Positions 54,862 through 63,636 of a DNA stretch of 64,000 nt are shown here, one piece after another (the stretch's first letter is position 1; each line of letters opens with the position of its first letter). The stretch comes from Streptomyces zagrosensis (GTDB lineage: Bacteria > Actinomycetota > Actinomycetes > Streptomycetales > Streptomycetaceae). Position numbers and translations under genes: made by a program. The notes below the pieces were generated by a model. It did no database searches. It was given only the letters and a program-made list of their open reading frames with translations, and was not told the DNA's origin. The DNA is taken from NCBI RefSeq assembly GCF_014203645.1, contig NZ_JACHJL010000002.1:558001-622000 (forward strand), read 5' to 3'.

Positions 54862-57069
54862 AGGCCCGTCGAGCGGCGGCGGCCCGTGCCCCCGTCGCCG
54901 TGCCGCCCCGTCGTCCTACGGGTACGTGGTCCTGCGTACGGTTGCCGGGACTTCGGCCCGGGCGACAGGCGCGGTGCCGGTGCGCCGGCGTGCGGCCCGA
55001 AGTTGGACGCAGAGGATCACGGAGAGTACAAGCGCGATCGCGCCACGCTGAGGTCGCCGACTCCCGCTTCCAACGCACGCGTACTGGCTCAATATCGCCC
55101 CTCCAGCCACCCGTGATTGTGGCTTAAGTGGTTCGAGTGACTCCTGTGGGTGTGGCAGGCAGACCCTGCACCCATGGCCACGCCCGCGCGCCGCGTACGA
55201 GATCAGCCCGAGCCCGGTAGGCCCACCGCCCCCGTGCGTGACGTCAGGAGCACCTCGCATCGGCCGGGCTCTGGCCTGGCGAAGGACGCGAGGCGCTACG
55301 CAGGGCAGCGGATGGGGTGCTGAACAGGCGGTTCTTCCTGGCGTTTTGAGGAGTGGCGGCCGATGCGGGTCAGGCCCGAGCCCGTACGTCCAGTTGGCCT
55401 CATTCGCGGCGGACCAGGCGCGATGCGGGCCGTACGGCGATGGCGGACGCCGCGCAGGGTTTTGGAGGGCAGGGCGCGGTGGAGCTGTTGGCGACGGCGG
55501 CGGTCACCTGTGGTTGTGCCACGCCCGTTCGGTGCCTGCCGGGGCCCGCTCGTGGTCCATTCGTGGCCCGCTGGCCACTGGTCCTGGTGGCCGGGCCGTA
55601 AAGGGGCCGTGAAGCGGCGCTGGGCAGGCGTGCGGCGGCGTGCGGCTGCCGTGGGGCCGTGCCGGCGGTGTGGGCCCCTGCGGGGCGGACGGTGGGGGCG
55701 TCTGACGCGAAGCCAGGGGCCGGCGCACCTCGCGCGGGTGAGGTGGCGAAGTGGGCAGCGGCCTCGGCTAATGGGCGGCTGCGCCGCGCTGGAGGGGGCC
55801 GGCCGTGCCGCGCTGGGAGGCCGGCTGTGTCGCGCTGGAGAGGCAACTCCTCGGCCTGCGGAGCAGTCAGCCACTAGGGCGGAATAGCCGAGCCGGAGAT
55901 GCGGTTAACCCGGTTGACCTTCCCCCGGCACCGTGGGTCAGTCGGGGGGTCAGTCGGGCATGGAAGCGCCCGGTCGCTGGCGACGGGGGATGCACCAGCG
56001 ACCGGGCTCCTAGAACGGTAACAAGAGATCGGCCGTTCGCAAATTCCATCGCGGATTTCAAGACGCGTATTTCCTGGCTAATACCGGGAGTTGTGAGCAG
56101 CATCACGTCCCTCGATCGCCTGGAGATCATCCGTATGCGCCCCAACGGGGACGCTTTGTGATCGCACTGCATCTCTCGCCGTACGTTGTCCGCCCTATCT
56201 CCGCTATCCCCGGCAATCGGCGGCCATACCCGCACCGAGCGCACCTCATCTGACGCGACCACCGCATCCCCATCGCGCGCCGACCGCACCTCAACCACAC
56301 CTCGACTGTGCGATGAGCGGACCCTCAGCACGCGTGGACCGCGCCCTGACCGCGCCACCACCACACCGCAATCGCCTGCGCTTTCTTGCGGTCGAACTGG
56401 GCTGGGCTGGACTGAGCAGGTGACAGCCCGCGACGCGGTGCCCATGGGCCCCTGCGATTGCCCGACCCGGGGCACTCGGGCGGGCCCGGTGGTCGTTCGC
56501 CGGGTTGCTGGCCCGCTACCCCGCAGCCGTTCGCGTGCCGCTGGGGCGGGATGCGCGCGCCGCGACCTGCGGTGGGGTCGTACGGGAGTCAGCGACGTTG
56601 CTGAACCATGGCGCCGGGTTGCGGCGCCGTGCGGCGTCGCTCGGTGAATGGAGGGAGGGTCGCATGTGCTGCGCTGTGACTTCGGTGCGTACATAGGCGC
56701 AGACTTAGATAGTCGGAGACGGCCAGGGACCGTCAGAGTCATAGTCCGGGCCGTACTAAAATTCGTCCGGATCGTACGAACGGACCCGTTCCGCTCAGCA
56801 CGGCCATATCTCCGTTCGGCCTTCAACGCTGGGTGAAGTGAAGGAAAACCGGGGAAGTCGGGCGAACCTTCCAAGTAAGCGGATGAGGCCATTCCGTGGA
56901 CCTGTGCGCCCTGCTGGAAACAACCACACGGTGCGGCCAGACAAACGGCCTTCTCCCCGTACGACAAACAGGCATACGAACGGTCATGCAAACGACCACA
57001 CCGAAGGTGGCGCACACCGCCTGTCAGTACGGGTTCCGGGGCCAAAGCGAGCGGAGCGTTGGACCTACG
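54862..57069. other. 2.2-kb gene-free stretch with a strong hairpin
   Basis: No convincing gene between the Prim-Pol and DUF5926 genes. On the minus strand at 54916-55060 a short hydrophobic frame (RGAIALVLSVILCVQLRAAR) could be the end of a tiny membrane protein, but it lacks a clear start. Region 55280-55880 is G-rich on the plus strand. A strong hairpin lies at 55968-56007. Region 56160-57050 is low in coding character, and the 392-residue minus-strand frame there is rejected. Confidence 0.45.
55895..56030 (-). ncRNA. Candidate small structured RNA
   Basis: On the minus strand a perfect 13-bp hairpin (56007-55995 with 55980-55968; GCCCGGTCGCTGG and complement) has the loop TGCATCCCCCGTCG. 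It is followed by a C6 run that can pair with a downstream G run. Just upstream lie possible -35 (TTGCGA) and -10 (TACCGT) hexamers 16 bp apart. No neighbouring gene needs a terminator here. C-rich loops recall the 6C small RNA motif of actinobacteria, but the second loop does not clearly fit. Confidence 0.3.
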
Positions 57070-57102
57070 CCATGGCGCCCCGCGAACCGCGGGACGCCAT
57101 GG
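57070..57102 (-). terminator. Terminator after DUF5926 gene
   Basis: A 15-bp stem with one mismatch (CCATGGCGCCCCGCG with CGCGGGACGCCATGG) and a 3-base loop, 40 bp past the stop codon. Three tandem GTGTCGTGG-type decamers lie between it and the gene. Confidence 0.85.
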
Positions 57103-57142
57103 AGTGTCGTGGGGTGTCGTGGCGTGTCGTGGGGTGCGCGAG

Positions 57143-58132
57143 TCAGCTGAGGGTGACCTGGCGGTTGGTGAGCCCGCTGCGTGCGCGCCGTTCGTCGGCC
57201 GTCAGCGGGGTGTCGTTGGCAAGTGCGTCGGCGAGCCGCTCCGCGAAGGCCGCGGCGGGCTTTTCCACATCGTCCGCTCGCATCGCGGTCGGCAGATCCC
57301 ACACCGGTACGGTCAGGCCGTGCGCGCGGAACGAGCCAACCAGCCGCGTGCCCTCGGCAAGCGAGGACGCACCGGCCGCGTGCAGCCGGGCGAGCGCGTC
57401 GAGGAGCTTCTCCTCCGGGTGGGTCATCACCCAGCGCAGGTGGTTCTTGTCCGGGGTCTCACACCAGTACGCCGACTCAACACCGGTGAGCCGCACGGTC
57501 GGGATGGCGGCGTCGTTGGCCCGCTCCAGGGAAGCGGCCACCTCACCGGTCGCGTTCTCGGCGTCCTCGATCCAAAACTCGAACCCCTCGTGCACCACCG
57601 GCTCGAACGCGCCCTGCGGATCGAGAAGATCCTGAAGCCGCGGGCCATCGGCCGGGGCCCAGCCGCCGTCCAGAGTATCGCCGGCCGCGACGGGCGTGCC
57701 CGGCTCAGCCTCCAGCGCGCGCCGCAGGGTGTGGGCGAGGTCCCGACTGAGGTCGCCGGACGAGGTGTCGTTTTGCAGGCCGAGCAGGACGGCGCCGTTG
57801 TCCCGGCGCAACGCGGGCCAGGCCATGGGCAGCACGGTCGCAAGGGTGACCGAGGGAACGCCCTCCGGCAGCCCGCCCTTGAGGTGCAGCTCGACGGTCG
57901 CCGCGGGCACGAGTTCGCGCAGGGCCACCCAGTCCGGCTCACCGGGCAACCCCTCGAACGGACGCTGCACCAGTTCGGTCACCGCATGCGCGGCGGCCCG
58001 GCCATGGCACGCCTTGTAGCGCCGGCCCGAGTTGCATGGGCAGGGCTCGCGGGCACCCACCACGGGGTAGGTGACATCGGCGGCAGCGCCCTGGGGCTCG
58101 GCCTTCGTTTGGGGGCGGCGCTTCTTGGCCAT
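57143..58132 (-). CDS. DUF5926 family protein with SEC-C zinc motif
   Basis: A 329-residue protein starting MAKKRRPQTKAEPQGAAADV. The SEC-C zinc motif is CPCNSGRRYKACHG (about 32-45), a C-x-C-(x8)-C-H knuckle like that at the SecA C-terminus. The remaining 280 residues match DUF5926 in length and in stretches such as FEFWIEDAENATGEVAASLE and RWVMTHPEEKLLDALARLHA. The function of DUF5926 is not established; a zinc-dependent protein-binding role is inferred. It is monocistronic with its own terminator. Confidence 0.88.
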   Translation of the reverse strand: MAKKRRPQTKAEPQGAAADVTYPVVGAREPCPCNSGRRYKACHGRAAAHAVTELVQRPFEGLPGEPDWVALRELVPAATVELHLKGGLPEGVPSVTLATVLPMAWPALRRDNGAVLLGLQNDTSSGDLSRDLAHTLRRALEAEPGTPVAAGDTLDGGWAPADGPRLQDLLDPQGAFEPVVHEGFEFWIEDAENATGEVAASLERANDAAIPTVRLTGVESAYWCETPDKNHLRWVMTHPEEKLLDALARLHAAGASSLAEGTRLVGSFRAHGLTVPVWDLPTAMRADDVEKPAAAFAERLADALANDTPLTADERRARSGLTNRQVTLS

Positions 58133-58298
58133 GGTGTGGCTGTCTCCCGGTCGGTACGGCTCCTACACGTCGCGAGCCTAGCCCTTTCCCCGCGCGGAGC
58201 CGCCAGCGCACACGCAAGGTCGCCCGGGGCACGCACCGGCGCTCCCGGGGAAGGCGCCGATGTTCCCGTAAGCCGCACCGGCGCTCTCACGTGGGGAA

Positions 58299-58946
58299 TT
58301 ACGCCTTGCCGTCCAGTTCGCCCAGGCCCCCGAGGCCGTTCAACTCTTCCAGGCTCTCCAAGCCGTCGAGCGCTTCCCACTCGTCGAGCCCCGGCGTGGC
58401 GCAGCGCAGCTCAGGGGTGAGGACGACGCGAGAGGACAAGCCATTGGTCTGGGGCCGGGTGGACAAGATTGCCCATACGGTGACTTCTCCGTACCCATCC
58501 TGTACGCCCCACTCTTCGGCAAGTGCGGTAATGATGTTCAGGCCCCGGCCGCCACGGGCCGTCACCGAAGGGGTGGCTGGAAGTGGTCTTGTCGGGCCTC
58601 CGCCGTCGGTCGCTTCGACCGTCAGCCTGCCGTGGCGATCAACGCGCCACGCCGCGCGCATCCCGCCGTCACCTGTGCCCCAACCCGCCCCCGCGGCCCC
58701 GTCGCCGTCGTCATCGGTACTCAGCGGGCGGCCGTGTCGGCACGCGTTGCTGAGCAATTCGGAAAGGATCAATACGGCGTCGTCTATGACCGGCTCTGGC
58801 ACTCCGCTGGAGCGCAGTTCTCCGCGCATCCGGTGCCGAGCCTCGCCCACGCCCATAGGGCCATGGGGCACGCACATAGTTGACGACGTCGGCACTTCCT
58901 GCGCCACCACCAACGCCACCCCCGGACCTCCTTTGCCCCATGCCAC
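58299..58946 (-). CDS. RsbW-like ATP-binding regulatory protein
   Basis: A 215-residue GHKL-fold protein. The N box is VLILSELLSNACRHGRP, the G1-like motif is EATDGGGPTRP, and the G2 box is ARGGRGLNIITALAEEWGVQ. The C-terminus carries a Leu/Gly/Glu tail with EALDGLESLEELNGLGGLGE. It belongs to the large Streptomyces set of anti-sigma-like kinases. No sigma factor is adjacent. It is a second member of this family in the window besides the one at 45414. Confidence 0.88.
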   Translation of the reverse strand: MAWGKGGPGVALVVAQEVPTSSTMCVPHGPMGVGEARHRMRGELRSSGVPEPVIDDAVLILSELLSNACRHGRPLSTDDDGDGAAGAGWGTGDGGMRAAWRVDRHGRLTVEATDGGGPTRPLPATPSVTARGGRGLNIITALAEEWGVQDGYGEVTVWAILSTRPQTNGLSSRVVLTPELRCATPGLDEWEALDGLESLEELNGLGGLGELDGKA

Positions 58947-59058
58947 GGGATGAATGCCCGGAGGAAGTGGATCGGAAACCGGCCAACCGCGATCAGGCGA
59001 CGTATTCGTTACCTGCGCGTACCCGCTGAATGCGCCGGCGCACTCCTTGCCGTGGGCG

Positions 59059-59889
59059 TTACCTACGGCCGAGTTGGGAAAGTACCTGTTTCGGGCGATT
59101 GGTGATGATTGCCTCGACCCCGAGTCGTACGCACAGATCGACGTCCTCCGGCTCGTTCACTGTCCATACGTGCACTCGGTGCCCCGCGCGGTGCAACCGA
59201 GCGATATAGCCGGGGTGGTTGCGGACGATGCGTACGCTCGGGCCCGCGATGCCCACGCCGGCGGGCAGCCGTCCGTCGCGGTGTCGGGGCGAGATGAACT
59301 GCATGAGGTAGACGGTGGGCAACGCGGGCGCCCCCGCGTGCACCCGATGCAGGGAGCGTGCCGAGAAGCTCATGACCCGTACCGGCGCCGGCCCGTCACC
59401 CCCTGGCGGGCCACCATCCAGGCCGAACCGGCGCAGCAGCGCCAGCAGCCGGTCCTCGACCTGCCCGGCCCAGCGCGTGGGGTGTTTGGTCTCGATGGCA
59501 AGACCGATTGGCCGGCCCGCGTCAGCGACAAGTTCCAGCAGCCGCTCTAGGGTGAGGACAGAGGTGCTGTCCCGGTCCGGCAACTCGGCATCGGCGGCCT
59601 GACCCTTCCAGGAGCCGAAGTCGAGGGTGGCGAGGTCGGAGAGTTCGAGGCTGGAGACCGCACCCCGACCGTTGGACGTACGGTTGACGCGCCGATCGTG
59701 TACGCAGACCAGATGCCCATCCGCGGTCAGCCGCACATCACATTCAAGGGCGTCGGCGCCGTCCTCGATGGCACGTCGATAGGCGGACAGGGTGTGCTCG
59801 GGCTCCTCATCGGAGGCCCCTCGATGGGCGACGACGAACGGGCTGTGCGGGTCGGAGTGAATGTCCCGGGCCGGGCGCGCATAGGTCAC
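59059..59889 (-). CDS. Glycerophosphodiester phosphodiesterase
   Basis: A 276-residue enzyme hydrolysing glycerophosphodiesters to glycerol-3-phosphate. The GTG at 59889 is used; the frame runs further up to 60243 with low coding character, and ribosome-binding support is weak. Catalytic motifs are FVVAHRGASDEEPEHTLSAY (His, Glu, metal), ADALECDVRLTADGHLVCVH (Glu/Asp/His) and LAIETKHPTRWA. The C-terminal VHVWTVNEPEDVD with GVEAIITNRP is typical. It is likely cytoplasmic. Confidence 0.92.
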   Translation of the reverse strand: MTYARPARDIHSDPHSPFVVAHRGASDEEPEHTLSAYRRAIEDGADALECDVRLTADGHLVCVHDRRVNRTSNGRGAVSSLELSDLATLDFGSWKGQAADAELPDRDSTSVLTLERLLELVADAGRPIGLAIETKHPTRWAGQVEDRLLALLRRFGLDGGPPGGDGPAPVRVMSFSARSLHRVHAGAPALPTVYLMQFISPRHRDGRLPAGVGIAGPSVRIVRNHPGYIARLHRAGHRVHVWTVNEPEDVDLCVRLGVEAIITNRPKQVLSQLGRR

Positions 59890-60145
59890 CGCGTTATGGT
59901 GCCACCGCCCGGCGCGCGCCGCCTCGGCGGCCACGGTCCCTGCTGGGGACTTGCCCACTTCGTCCGTTTCTGTTGCGGATGGAATGGGTGGTCGGCGGAG
60001 GTTTACGGAGGACTGCTGCTCTCCGCGAGTGGTCTGCCGCTCCTTACGGTGTCCTGACAAGCCGTGGGAAAGGCTGTTGGCAGACCTTCGTACGCGATGG
60101 CCGTCCGCCACCTGACCAAAATGTCGTGCATCTGAGGAGTGAGCT

Positions 60146-61687
60146 GTGAGCACGGAACACGAAGGCGCTGCTGTTCCGCCCGAAACCGAGCCGCGCACGG
60201 CGCCTCCAGCGTCGAACACCGCGCCCGGTGCCGAGGCCCCCACCCCTGACTACGGACTCGCGCCTCCAAAGGAGGCCCCGGCGCCTGCCGCTCCGGTGGA
60301 CGCGGTGCGTACGGCCCCGGCCGAGCCCGTATACGCCGCGGGAGCTCCCGCGGCCCCCGGACCAGCGGATGGCGGAGCAGCGGACGGCGGAGCCGGTGCG
60401 GGCGCCCCGGGGAGCGGCGGATGGTGGGCGGCCGGCGGCGGCCAACCGCACGGAGAGGGAGGCGGCCCGACCGGCGGTGGCAGTGCTTCTGGCGGCCCCG
60501 GCGGCCCCGGATCGCCGTGGGGCGTGGCCCCGCTGCCTGGTCCGCACCCGTCGCGGCGGAAGCGCGGTGGCATAGTGGCCGCCGTCCTGGCCGCGGTGCT
60601 CGTCGCGGGCGGCATCGGCGGCGGCATCGGTTTCTGGGCCGCCGACCGGGAAGACGATGGCGGCTCCACCACCGTCTCCGCCGTCACCGGCGACTCCAAG
60701 GCCAACAGCCGCGCCCCCGGTTCCGTTTCGGCCATCGCGGACAAGACGCTGCCGAGCGTGGTCACCATAGAGGCGCAGAGCACCAGCGGTGAGGGCGGCA
60801 CCGGCACCGGCTTCGTCTACGACCAGCAGGGCCACATCCTCACCAACAACCACGTGGTGGCATCGGCCGCGGACAGCGGTGAACTGAGGGTCACGTTCTC
60901 CAACGGCAAGAAGTACCGGGCCGAGGTCGTCGGCCGAGCCGAGGGCTACGACATTGCCGTGCTCAAGCTGAAGGACGCGCCCGGCAAGCTGACCCCGCTG
61001 CCGCTCGCCGACTCGGAAAAGGTCGAGGTCGGTGACGCGACGGTGGCGATCGGCGCACCCTTCGGGCTGTCCGGCACCGTCACGACCGGCATCGTCAGCG
61101 CCAAGAAGCGCCCGGTCGCCTCCAGCGACGGTGGCGGAAGCTCGGCGTCGTACATGAGCGCGCTACAAACCGACGCATCCATCAACCCGGGCAACTCCGG
61201 CGGCCCGCTGCTCAACGACAGCGGCGCGGTGATCGGCGTCAACTCCGCGATCCAGCCCGCGAGCAGTGGCGGCGGCGGTGGCTTCGGTGGCCAGGGCCAG
61301 CAGTCGGGCAGCATCGGCCTCGGCTTCGCCATCCCGATCAACCAGGCCAAGCAGGTCGCCGAGCAACTGATGAAGACGGGGAAGCCGGTCTACCCGGTGA
61401 TCGAAGCCACGGTGAACATGAAGGACACCGGCGCCGGTGCGACCATCTCCCGCAAGGGCGAGGGGAGCGCCGACCCGATCACCGAGGGCGGCCCGGCGGA
61501 CAAGGCGGGACTGCGGCCCGGCGATGTGATCACCAAGCTGGACGACACGGTGGTGGACAGCGGCCCCACGCTGATCAGCGAGATCTGGACCCACCAACCG
61601 GGAGACAAGGTCACGATCACCTTCACCAGGGGCGGCAAGGAGTCAACGACCCAGGTCACCCTGGGCCAACGCGAGGGCGACAGCTAA
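60146..61687 (+). CDS. HtrA/DegP-like membrane-anchored serine protease with PDZ domain
   Basis: A 513-residue protease. The GTG start at 60146 follows GAGGAG. A Pro/Ala/Gly-rich cytoplasmic region of about 140 residues precedes one membrane segment (IVAAVLAAVLVAGGIGGGIG). The trypsin-like domain has His in LTNNHVVA (about 235), Asp in GYDIAVLKLKD (about 268) and Ser in INPGNSGGPLLN (about 350). The C-terminal PDZ domain is GGPADKAGLRPGDVITKLDD to the end. It is expected to act in envelope protein quality control. Confidence 0.94.
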   Translation: MSTEHEGAAVPPETEPRTAPPASNTAPGAEAPTPDYGLAPPKEAPAPAAPVDAVRTAPAEPVYAAGAPAAPGPADGGAADGGAGAGAPGSGGWWAAGGGQPHGEGGGPTGGGSASGGPGGPGSPWGVAPLPGPHPSRRKRGGIVAAVLAAVLVAGGIGGGIGFWAADREDDGGSTTVSAVTGDSKANSRAPGSVSAIADKTLPSVVTIEAQSTSGEGGTGTGFVYDQQGHILTNNHVVASAADSGELRVTFSNGKKYRAEVVGRAEGYDIAVLKLKDAPGKLTPLPLADSEKVEVGDATVAIGAPFGLSGTVTTGIVSAKKRPVASSDGGGSSASYMSALQTDASINPGNSGGPLLNDSGAVIGVNSAIQPASSGGGGGFGGQGQQSGSIGLGFAIPINQAKQVAEQLMKTGKPVYPVIEATVNMKDTGAGATISRKGEGSADPITEGGPADKAGLRPGDVITKLDDTVVDSGPTLISEIWTHQPGDKVTITFTRGGKESTTQVTLGQREGDS

Positions 61688-61699
61688 CACCCCACCCCA

Positions 61700-61733
61700 C
61701 GCCCCGGCCCAGCCACGCCCTCGGGCCGGGGCG
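61700..61733 (+). terminator. Terminator after HtrA gene
   Basis: A perfect 11-bp stem (61700-61710 with 61723-61733; CGCCCCGGCCC and complement), 12-base loop, just past the stop codon. Confidence 0.85.
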
Positions 61734-61793
61734 ACGACCAAGGCTGAAGAGCCGCTAGGCTGTAGGCGCTCCGCAACAGGTAGGCGGGGCACG

Positions 61794-61880
61794 GGAGGCT
61801 TGCCCGAGCGGCCTAAGGGAACGGTCTTGAAAACCGTCGTGGCAGCGATGTCACCGAGGGTTCAAATCCCTCAGCCTCCG
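61794..61880 (+). tRNA. tRNA-Ser (anticodon TGA)
   Basis: An 87-base tRNA with acceptor stem GGAGGCT pairing with AGCCTCC, discriminator G, anticodon loop CTTGAAA (anticodon TGA), a long variable arm (GTGGCAGCGATGTCACC) typical of tRNA-Ser, and T-loop GGTTCAAATCC. The CCA end is not encoded. Confidence 0.95.
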
Positions 61881-61906
61881 CAGCAGGTCAGCGTGTGTGC
61901 AGGTCA

Positions 61907-61939
61907 GATGGGGTGCCTCTCAGCGAGAGGGACCCCATC
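61907..61939 (+). terminator. Terminator after tRNA-Ser
   Basis: A 15-bp stem with one mismatch (GATGGGGTGCCTCTC with GAGAGGGACCCCATC), 3-base loop, 26 bp beyond the tRNA. Confidence 0.9.
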
Positions 61940-61997
61940 CTGCGTTGGGCGTGTTGTTGGATCGCATTGACTCGGCCCGCTCCGCGGGGCCAGCCCC

Positions 61998-62405
61998 ATG
62001 GTGAAGACGTTCATGGACCAGACAAAGCTGCTGCGGACGATGGACCGGCAGATGAGTGCCGCGGGGTTGGCTGATCAGATGGCCGGACACCTGGCCGCGC
62101 TTGAGGACGCGCTGACGTTCATCGTTCTGCCCGATGCGCGGTGCCCGGTGCCCGACGCCCGATGCCCGATGCGCGGTGCCCGGTTGCTTTTGCTCTCACG
62201 TGAGTCGGTGAGGGCCATGCCTCAACATCGGAGGGTGGTCGTTGCGGCCGACCACCCCCCGCTTGCGCGGGAGCGGTCCGAGCAGGTGTTGTCCGCGGTG
62301 CCCTTGGGCGCCACGTGGGATCGATGCGGCGTTGTGCCGGGCACGGTCCACGCCCTTCCTCGGCACGGGTGTGCTGACAACTTGTCGCCGTATGCGGCCT
62401 GTTGA
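61998..62405 (+). CDS. Uncertain or decayed gene downstream of tRNA-Ser
   Basis: The frame opens MVKTFMDQTKLLRTMDRQMS and AAGLADQMAGHLAALEDALT, a helical, G/C-third-position segment of about 45 codons. It then runs into a CCCGATGC/CGGTGCCC simple repeat and random-looking sequence. It may be the 5' end of a gene destroyed by later sequence. tRNA 3' ends are common integration sites, but no integrase is seen. Confidence 0.3.
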   Translation: MVKTFMDQTKLLRTMDRQMSAAGLADQMAGHLAALEDALTFIVLPDARCPVPDARCPMRGARLLLLSRESVRAMPQHRRVVVAADHPPLARERSEQVLSAVPLGATWDRCGVVPGTVHALPRHGCADNLSPYAAC

Positions 62406-62416
62406 GGGATGAGTTG

Positions 62417-62584
62417 TCAGGTGAACGTCCGCTTGTGGTCGCCGGTTGGGCGGTACTTGCGGAGGCATGTCGTGCAGTACCAGAGCCATCGGTCTTCCGT
62501 GCCGGCCCTGGCCGTGCTCGTGTCCTTCCACAGGGGGCGGGTGCCGCAGCCGGGGCACTGCGGGGGTGTTCGCACTTCGCTCAC
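62417..62584 (-). CDS. 55-residue zinc-ribbon protein
   Basis: A small protein from the GTG at 62584, preceded by AGGAGA. Two Cys pairs, CPGCG and CTTC, about 30 residues apart (PPQCPGCGTRPLWKDTSTAR and WYCTTCLRKYRPTGDHKRTF) form a zinc ribbon. Similar mini-proteins are scattered in Streptomyces and may help nucleic-acid or protein contacts. Function is unknown. The open frame extends further up to 62653 without a ribosome-binding site. Confidence 0.7.
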   Translation of the reverse strand: MSEVRTPPQCPGCGTRPLWKDTSTARAGTEDRWLWYCTTCLRKYRPTGDHKRTFT

Positions 62585-63059
62585 GGGAGTCTCCTGGCGC
62601 GGTCCGGGTCGCCCATCGTGGTGGGCCGGCGGGGGCCCGGGGCGTGGACACACATTGCGGTACTCGTACGAGTGATGAGTGCGGGACCGTGTTCGGTGCC
62701 GGGGTGAGGTGCTGCGGAGTTGGACTCACGCGCAGCTCGTGAGCCCGGCGTGCGCCGGGGGCATGGCGCGTGGTCGAGGTGGCGGGCAGGAGCGCTTCGA
62801 GCCGTGGGGTGGTTGGGATGTACGAGGGTGGATGAGGGCAAACGGGCGGCCGGGCTCAGGGTTTGACGGGGCGACGGCAGACCAGTTGTGGTGGGTGGGT
62901 TTAGCGATAAATCCTCATGCTTGCGGGGGAATCGAGGGCTATTGCGTGGTGCGGTGCGGATGTGGTGGGCAACTCTGAAGTCGCGACGTCGATAAGTCGA
63001 GGTGGTGGGCCCGCCACCTTGAGTCTCGTCCAACCCCTGTAGTTCCTGGAGGAATTGAC
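62585..63059. other. Intergenic region before small secreted protein
   Basis: About 475 bp with no gene supported. The last 100 bp should contain the promoter of the small secreted protein, including AT-richer DNA near 62905-62950. No structured RNA recognised. Confidence 0.4.
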
Positions 63060-63377
63060 ATGGCAAGCACCCGCACCGCACGCATCCTCGCCGCCGTCGC
63101 CGCGCTTCCGCTGGCCATCGTCTTCCTGGGTGGGGTGGCTCAGGCGGACAGCGTTCCCATCGCGGCCGGCCACTCACACGCCGAGTCGAACGAGCCTGCT
63201 CCGGCGCTGATCGGGAGCGGGGTGGGAGGTCTCAACCTCGGCAACCCGTCCACGAAGCAGCAAGTCACCACCGGGTCAGGGGCCACAAACAACACCAACG
63301 ATGCGAGCATCGTCGGCTCGGGGCTTGCCCCGATCAGCCAGTACAACACCAATGTGAGCTTTGGCCCGCTGTGGTGA
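63060..63377 (+). CDS. Small secreted protein of unknown function
   Basis: A 105-residue exported protein. GGAGGAATT lies just before the ATG. A signal peptide ends near AQADS (RILAAVAALPLAIVFLGGVA). The mature 75 residues are Gly/Ser/Asn-rich with GSGVGGLNLGNPSTKQQVTT and end SQYNTNVSFGPLW, with no cysteine. It resembles the small Gly/Asn-rich surface proteins of Streptomyces in general character but lacks the chaplin or rodlin motifs, so no name is given. Confidence 0.8.
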   Translation: MASTRTARILAAVAALPLAIVFLGGVAQADSVPIAAGHSHAESNEPAPALIGSGVGGLNLGNPSTKQQVTTGSGATNNTNDASIVGSGLAPISQYNTNVSFGPLW

Positions 63378-63636
63378 TGTCATGAGGCTGAACTGAGGTG
63401 ATCGGTCGTGCGGCGGTGCCCCCCCCGGGGCCCGCCGCGCGGCTGTTGCGCGCCCGTACCCGTCCCGTACTCGCGCGCTCGTCTCGCCGTAGGTCGTCGA
63501 GGCCGCTGGCGGAAGCTCCGGCGCACCCCAGGTGACGGGCTGGGCTTCCTCCATTCGGGCTGCTCCTGGGCGCAGACGGCTGAACAGTAGGCGTGTCTGC
63601 GGGCGGGGCGAGGGGACGGATGCCTTCACTCGTTTT

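Noticed and set aside
55867..57045. 392-codon open frame on the minus strand
   Set aside because: Composition is that of an accidental frame in GC-rich DNA, rich in Arg/Ser/Pro/Thr with no family-like motif and no ribosome-binding site, and it runs through the strong hairpin at 55968-56007.
61794..62405. Integrated element at the tRNA-Ser 3' end
   Set aside because: No integrase, excisionase or second copy of the tRNA 3' end was seen inside the window.
63060..63377. Chaplin or rodlin gene
   Set aside because: The small secreted protein lacks the chaplin Cys pair and hydrophobic chaplin core, and does not show rodlin motifs.
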